This document shows positions 60,061-64,000 of a stretch of DNA of 64,000 nucleotides, in pieces. The position numbers were made by a program, and so were the translations under genes. Source of the stretch: JACPNO01 sp963825405 (GTDB lineage Bacteria > Acidobacteriota > Terriglobia > Bryobacterales > Bryobacteraceae); assembly GCA_963825405.1 (NCBI GenBank), contig CAWGTB010000003.1, positions 310,001-374,000 on the forward strand, given 5' to 3'. Positions within the stretch are counted from its first letter, which is position 1. Each line of letters starts with the position of its first letter. The notes beneath the pieces were generated by a model. It saw only the letters and a list, made by a program, of their open reading frames with translations. It was not told the DNA's origin and did not search any database.

Positions 60061-60633
60061 ATGAGTATCGAAAGCGTAATGTTCAATGCAACTGTCGCCG
60101 TGCGCCACAGCCGGGACGCCAATCCTTGCGGGGCGCGCGGACTCTCGCTGCTTGCCTTAGCCGCGGCTCTTCTTTTTTCCCCAGCGCCGGCGCGCAGCCA
60201 GTCCGTGACGCAAGCGGACGTCAAACTGGTGATCGGCGGCGAATCGATCAAGAAGAGTTCCAAAGGCACGCTTTCGATAGAGGGCAGCGCGCTGAAATTT
60301 ACATCCGCGAAGGGCACGCTGGAGCTGCAAGCCGCCTCCATTCTGGACGTGTCCACCAATGAGGATAGCCGGCAGGATATTACCGGCGCGGCAAAACTGG
60401 CGACGATGGCCATTCCTTACGGAGGCGGGCGAGTGCTAAGCCTGTTTTCACACGGGGTGGATGTGCTCACGCTGGAGTTCACGGACGCCAAAGGCGCCTA
60501 CCATGCCGTGATTTTTGAGCTTCCTGCGCCACGCCAAGCGGCACCGTTCAAGAAGCAGCTTGTAGCGATGGGCGCCAAAACCAGCGCTCCACTGGAAGAA
60601 CCGACAGCGAACAAATCGGAGAAGAAACCGTGA
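60061..60633 (+). CDS. Hypothetical secreted protein
   Basis: 190 aa. A hydrophobic segment after a long basic lead (LSLLALAAALLFSPAPARSQ) is a probable signal peptide. The rest is beta-rich (KLVIGGESIKKSSKGTLSIEGSALKFTSAKGTLELQ) with YHAVIFELPAPRQAAPFKKQLVAMG, a PH-like pattern. No recognised family. It overlaps the next gene by 4 nt (GTGA), so the two are coupled. Confidence 0.65.
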   Translation: MSIESVMFNATVAVRHSRDANPCGARGLSLLALAAALLFSPAPARSQSVTQADVKLVIGGESIKKSSKGTLSIEGSALKFTSAKGTLELQAASILDVSTNEDSRQDITGAAKLATMAIPYGGGRVLSLFSHGVDVLTLEFTDAKGAYHAVIFELPAPRQAAPFKKQLVAMGAKTSAPLEEPTANKSEKKP

Positions 60634-61136
60634 AGCGTCAAACTCGATATACCGTCCCGGTCGTATTCCCCATGGTTCTCGCCAGCCTGCTGATGGCCGG
60701 TTCGCTCCTAGGGCAGTCCAGCGCGGCGAAGCCCTCGGCTTCATCCATTGAGATCAAACCGATGGAGCCCGGCGACCTGCCGATACCCCCGGACTTCCGC
60801 GCGGCCGTCTACGAAAATCTTATCGTGGAGATTAAGAAGACCGGAAAATTCGAGCAGGTCTATCGCAGCGGCGATAAGGACGCGGCCAACCTGCCCAACC
60901 TGGTCACGCTGCGCATGGTGGCGCAGTCTTTCAAAAAAGGCAGCCAGAAGAAACGCGAAGTGACAACCGTCAGCGGATCTACCTCGATCAGCCTGAAGGT
61001 CCAAATCTCCGACCGCGCCGGGAAGATGCTTGTGGATCAGGACGTGGTGGGCAAGGTAAGGTTCTTTGGAGAAAACTTGCGGGCCACCTACGATTTCTCT
61101 AAGAAGGTCGCCAAAATCGTTCAAACTGCGTTCTAG
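60630..61136 (+). CDS. Hypothetical secreted protein
   Basis: 168 aa, GTG start overlapping the previous stop. Signal peptide (VPVVFPMVLASLLMAGSLLGQ), then a DUF4410-like fold: FRAAVYENLIVEIKKTGKFEQVYRSGD, LVTLRMVAQSFKKGSQ, SISLKVQISDRAGKMLVDQDVVG. This resembles proteins that form small periplasmic or outer-membrane assemblies; function unknown. Second of three small secreted genes in a row. Confidence 0.68.
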   Translation: MKRQTRYTVPVVFPMVLASLLMAGSLLGQSSAAKPSASSIEIKPMEPGDLPIPPDFRAAVYENLIVEIKKTGKFEQVYRSGDKDAANLPNLVTLRMVAQSFKKGSQKKREVTTVSGSTSISLKVQISDRAGKMLVDQDVVGKVRFFGENLRATYDFSKKVAKIVQTAF

Positions 61137-61146
61137 TCCGGTTCAA

Positions 61147-61830
61147 ATGTCGATTATCCGCATCTTCATCTCTCCACGGTGTTGTGCCAGCGTTCTGGTG
61201 GCTGCCTGTTTGCCGCTGGCCGTGGCGCAGACTCCGCAAAAAGATCCCGCCGCGTCATCTTCGGCCGCGCCCGAGGGCAGCGCAATCGATAAAGTCCTCG
61301 GCTGGGTCGCGCCCGGGCAACCGACGCATTTGACCGAAAAGAAGCGCTTTCAACTCTACATGGTCAATACGGGCGGTCCGGTACCTTTGATCGGTGAGAT
61401 GGCGGCGGCCGGCATTGGACAATGGGCGAATCGCCCGAAGGAGTGGGGACAAGGTTGGCACGCCTTCGGGGAGCGCTATGGCAGCGACTTGGCGTACAAC
61501 GCCGTGCGGCAAACCATCGTGTATGGAACTTCCGTCGTGTTTCGCGAAGACAACCGCTATTTTGCTTCCCAGAAGCACGGCTTCTGGCCGCGGACCAAGC
61601 ATGCCCTAGCCAGTACTTTCATCGCGCGGCACCCGGATGGCAGCAGCCAATTTTCCGTTTCCGCTATGTCGGGCGTCATCGGAGCGAGCGCGATTTCCAG
61701 CATCTGGGGTCCGGCCAGTTGGAAAGGCGCAGGTAACATCGCCGAAAACGCCGGCATCACCATCGCCACTACCGCCGGATTCAACGTCGTGCGCGAATTT
61801 TTGCTGGACATTCTGCATCGCAACAAATAG
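61147..61830 (+). CDS. Hypothetical secreted protein
   Basis: 227 aa from ATG 61147; an in-frame ATG at 61066 lies inside the previous gene. Signal peptide (CCASVLVAACLPLAVAQ), Ala/Ser-rich linker, then QLYMVNTGGPVPLIGEMAAAGIGQW, DLAYNAVRQTIVYGTSVVFREDNRYFAS and IWGPASWKGAGNIAENAGITIATTAG (in parts). Repeating small-residue amphipathic stretches suggest membrane association. Family not recognised. Confidence 0.65.
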   Translation: MSIIRIFISPRCCASVLVAACLPLAVAQTPQKDPAASSSAAPEGSAIDKVLGWVAPGQPTHLTEKKRFQLYMVNTGGPVPLIGEMAAAGIGQWANRPKEWGQGWHAFGERYGSDLAYNAVRQTIVYGTSVVFREDNRYFASQKHGFWPRTKHALASTFIARHPDGSSQFSVSAMSGVIGASAISSIWGPASWKGAGNIAENAGITIATTAGFNVVREFLLDILHRNK

Positions 61831-61864
61831 CAGCGGGCAGGCGTCAAGTGATACGCTGCTGTTT

Positions 61865-63139
61865 ATGCCTGTCATCGCTTCACGACGTCATTTTCTTGGA
61901 TTTGCGGGAATCGCCGCCAGTACTGCGCTGTCCTCCGCCGCCACGCCGCCAGCTTCGGATTCACCGATTGGCAAATTGAAAAGCCGCGCTTCCGAAGCAC
62001 ACCCGATCACCATCGATGAACGGCGCGCACGCATCGAGCAGGCGCGGCGTCTGATGCGCGAGAACCATCTGGACGCCATTTGCATGATCGGCGGCACGTC
62101 GCTGGTCTACTTCAGCAACATTAGCTGGTGGAACAGCGAGCGCCTGTTTTTCATGGTGCTGCCGGCGAAAGGCGAAGCGTTTTACGTTTCTCCGGGCTTC
62201 GAGGAAGATCGCGCGCGCGAGCAGATTGCGAGCGGTCCCGGCGGCGCAAATGCCCGCGTGCTTACCTGGCAGGAAGACGACGACCCGTACGCACTAGTAG
62301 CGGCCGGGCTGAAGGAGCGCGGCATTTCGACCGGCAAGATCGGCGTCGAGGAGAAGGTGTTTTTTGTTTTCGCGGACGGCCTGGCGAAAGCCGCGCCGGG
62401 GATAACCGTGACCAGCGCCACGCCCGTCACCGCGGGATGCCGTCAGATCAAAAGCGCGCATGAAATCGAGTTGATGCGACTGGCGTCGCAGGTGACTTTG
62501 CAAGCTTATCACGCGGCCTGGCAGTCGCTGCGCGAAGGGATGACGCAAAACGATTTCGCGGCGCTGGTGCAATCGGCGCACAAGCAACTCGGCTTCGAAG
62601 GAGGCGCCGGCGTGCAGGTGGCGGAATATTCGGCTAATCCGCACGGCTCGATTAAGCCGCAGGTGGTGAAGGAAGGTGCGATCCTGCTGATGGACGGCGG
62701 CTGCAGCGTGGAGGGCTACGAAAGCGATATCTCGCGGACCTTCGTGCTGGGCAAACCGACCGCCAAGATGAAGCAGGTTTTTGAAATCGTGCATCGCGCG
62801 CAGAGTGCGGCGCTGGCCGCGGCGCGTCCGGGAGTGGCTTGCGGGGACGTCGACGCAGCCGCCCGCAAGGTGATCACCGATGCCGGCTACGGTCCCGGCT
62901 ACAAGCACTTCACGCACCGCCTGGGACACGGCATGGGCATGGATGGCCACGAATGGCCGTACCTGGTGCGCGGCAATAAACTGCCGCTGGCAGCCGGGAT
63001 GACGTTCAGCGACGAGCCCGGAATTTATATCAAGGGCGAATTCGGTGTGCGTCTGGAAGACGACATGCTGATCACGGAGAAGGGCGCGGAGTTGTTGACG
63101 CCGCAGAGTCCGTCGCTCGAGCAGCCATTCGGGGCGTAG
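61865..63139 (+). CDS. M24 family metallopeptidase (Xaa-Pro aminopeptidase/creatinase-like), Tat signal
   Basis: 424 aa from ATG 61865. Twin-arginine signal (SRRHFLGFAGIAAS). The N-terminal creatinase-type domain (ARRLMRENHLDAICMIG) precedes the pita-bread metal domain: ILLMDGGCSVEGYESDISRTF with the two metal Asp, HRLGHGMGMDGHEWPYLV with His, MTFSDEPGIYI with Glu and GVRLEDDMLIT with the last Glu. All five metal ligands are kept. It cleaves Xaa-Pro dipeptides or related bonds outside the cytoplasm. Confidence 0.93.
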   Translation: MPVIASRRHFLGFAGIAASTALSSAATPPASDSPIGKLKSRASEAHPITIDERRARIEQARRLMRENHLDAICMIGGTSLVYFSNISWWNSERLFFMVLPAKGEAFYVSPGFEEDRAREQIASGPGGANARVLTWQEDDDPYALVAAGLKERGISTGKIGVEEKVFFVFADGLAKAAPGITVTSATPVTAGCRQIKSAHEIELMRLASQVTLQAYHAAWQSLREGMTQNDFAALVQSAHKQLGFEGGAGVQVAEYSANPHGSIKPQVVKEGAILLMDGGCSVEGYESDISRTFVLGKPTAKMKQVFEIVHRAQSAALAAARPGVACGDVDAAARKVITDAGYGPGYKHFTHRLGHGMGMDGHEWPYLVRGNKLPLAAGMTFSDEPGIYIKGEFGVRLEDDMLITEKGAELLTPQSPSLEQPFGA

Positions 63140-63150
63140 GGAAAGAAAAA

Positions 63151-63226
63151 ATTTCTCGCAGAGACGCAGAAACAGAGAACTACTTAAGACATTTTTCTCT
63201 GCGCTCTCTGCGTCTCTGCGAGAAAT
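63151..63226. repeat. 20-bp perfect inverted repeat (family B), copy 2
   Basis: Arms 63151-63170 and 63207-63226 are perfect reverse complements. Their core is shared with the 31-bp repeat at 11929-12004. It lies between convergent genes and can serve as a bidirectional terminator. Confidence 0.9.
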
Positions 63227-63234
63227 GTGTTGCC

Positions 63235-64000
63235 TTATACCAGAACTTTCGTCACGACATCCCCGCTAACGTCCGTCAGCCGGAAGTGGCGGCCCTGGAA
63301 TTTGTAAGTCAGCTTCTTGTGGTCGACGCCGAGGCAGTGCAGAATGGTGGCCTGCAAGTCGTGGATCGGAACGCTGTCGGAGACTACGTTGTAACCGTAG
63401 TCGTCCGTTTCACCGAGCACGGTTCCGGGTTTGATGCCGCCGCCCGCTGCCCACATCGTGTAGCAGCGGCCATGATGGTCGCGACCATAATTGGCTTCCG
63501 ACAACTTGCCCTGGCAGTAAACTGTGCGCCCGAATTCGCCGCCCCAGATGACCAGTGTTTCGTCCAGCAAGCCGCGCTGTTTTAGATCTTGCACCAGCGC
63601 CGCGGAAGGCTGATCGACGGCTTTGCATTGCAGCGCCAGATCGCGGGGCAGGTCGCTGTGTTGATCCCAACCGCGCTTGTAGAGCTGGATGAAACGCACG
63701 TTGCGCTCGGCGAGGCGCCGGGCCAGCAGACAATGCGAGGCGTACGTGCCGGGCTTGCGCGCGTCCTGGCCGTACAGCTCGAAAGTGCTATCCGGCTCTT
63801 TCGACAAGTCCACCAAATCCGGCACCGAAGTTTGCATGCGGTACGCCATTTCGTACTCGGTGATGCGGGTGTCGATTTCCGGATCGCCGTAGGCTGCGGC
63901 GCGAATCTTGTTGAGCTTCTCCAGGCCGTCCAGCATCTGGCGCCGCGTGCTTTGGTTCAAGCCGGGTGGGTCGGAGAGAAATAGCACAGGATCGCCGCCG
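63235..64000 (-). CDS. DUF1501 family protein (5' truncated by window)
   Basis: Sulfatase/phosphatase-like DUF1501 protein, abundant in Planctomycetes and acidobacteria. 255 residues visible, running past the window edge. Pattern: PPGLNQSTRRQMLDGLEKLN, LLARRLAERNVRFIQLYKRGWDQHSDL, LVIWGGEFGRTVY, NYGRDHHGRCYTMWAAGGGIKPG, PIHDLQATILHCLGVDHKKLTY, ending GRHFRLTDVSGDVV. The HDHHG-type metal motif (GRDHHG) is kept. N-terminal Tat signal expected but outside the window. Such genes usually pair with a DUF1800 or DUF1549 partner. Confidence 0.92.
   Translation of the reverse strand, partial: GGDPVLFLSDPPGLNQSTRRQMLDGLEKLNKIRAAAYGDPEIDTRITEYEMAYRMQTSVPDLVDLSKEPDSTFELYGQDARKPGTYASHCLLARRLAERNVRFIQLYKRGWDQHSDLPRDLALQCKAVDQPSAALVQDLKQRGLLDETLVIWGGEFGRTVYCQGKLSEANYGRDHHGRCYTMWAAGGGIKPGTVLGETDDYGYNVVSDSVPIHDLQATILHCLGVDHKKLTYKFQGRHFRLTDVSGDVVTKVLV

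Overview
The window looks like the chromosome of an acidobacterium of the Solibacter/Bryobacter type (Bryobacterales). Evidence: GC-rich coding sequence, an Oar-like TonB-dependent receptor with an N-terminal carboxypeptidase-regulatory domain, a C-terminal domain of the Solibacter-expanded kind (TIGR03437-like), Tat-exported Gfo/Idh/MocA and GH36 enzymes, a DUF1501 protein and a Hanks-type kinase. No integrase, transposase, phage head gene or CRISPR array was seen.

Layout. 0-9 kb: cyclophilin end, frameshifted glpK, a sigma-70 factor with an unusual C-terminal tail, a low-complexity membrane protein, a sigma54 activator, a NarL-type regulator and a TrmB-type regulator. 9-19 kb: polyprenyl-phosphate type glycosyltransferase plus polytopic membrane protein, ABC-F ATPase, then an ntrY-ntrX-MFS-SDR(remnant) operon. 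19-29 kb: TonB receptor, Gfo/Idh oxidoreductase, a 16-aa peptide ORF, amidase with a small AtzG/GatC-like partner, YihY/BrkB, amidohydrolase, secG and tRNA-Leu(GAG). 29-36 kb: small accessory genes (EfpL-like EF-P, DUF5335, small membrane and Cys-rich proteins, DCoH), a 155-170 bp direct repeat around a secreted FG-GAP protein, a PhyH dioxygenase and mazEF. 36-43 kb: LiaI/LiaF-like genes, a LytS-like kinase and a rare Ser/Thr kinase-REC-LytTR fusion, then TetR/aldo-keto reductase, a solitary contractile-tail tube-like protein and a secreted acetamidase-like enzyme. 43-49 kb: the most interesting locus, an exosortase E/CPBP protease fusion preceded by four tandem ~50-residue VPEID-CTERM mini-proteins with strong ribosome binding sites, a consensus sigma54 promoter and a hairpin before the exosortase gene; next to it a long FG-GAP protein that also has a sigma54-type promoter. 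49-64 kb: TPR protein, GH36 alpha-galactosidase-like enzyme, two hybrid sensor kinases, Sel1 protein, spermidine-synthase-like membrane protein, three small secreted proteins, M24 peptidase and a DUF1501 end.

Functionally the window is rich in signalling (two sigma54 activators, NtrY, LytS-like kinase, two hybrid kinases, a kinase-response regulator fusion) and envelope or export functions (XrtE, SecG, TonB receptor, Tat substrates). Both sigma54 activators keep a GSFTGA loop and could in principle act on the sigma54 promoters seen here; that link is inference.

Quality caveat: six genes are frameshifted, and almost every shift is repaired by removing a single extra base. Five lie in one 800-bp gene. 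This insertion bias suggests sequence error at least as much as true gene decay.
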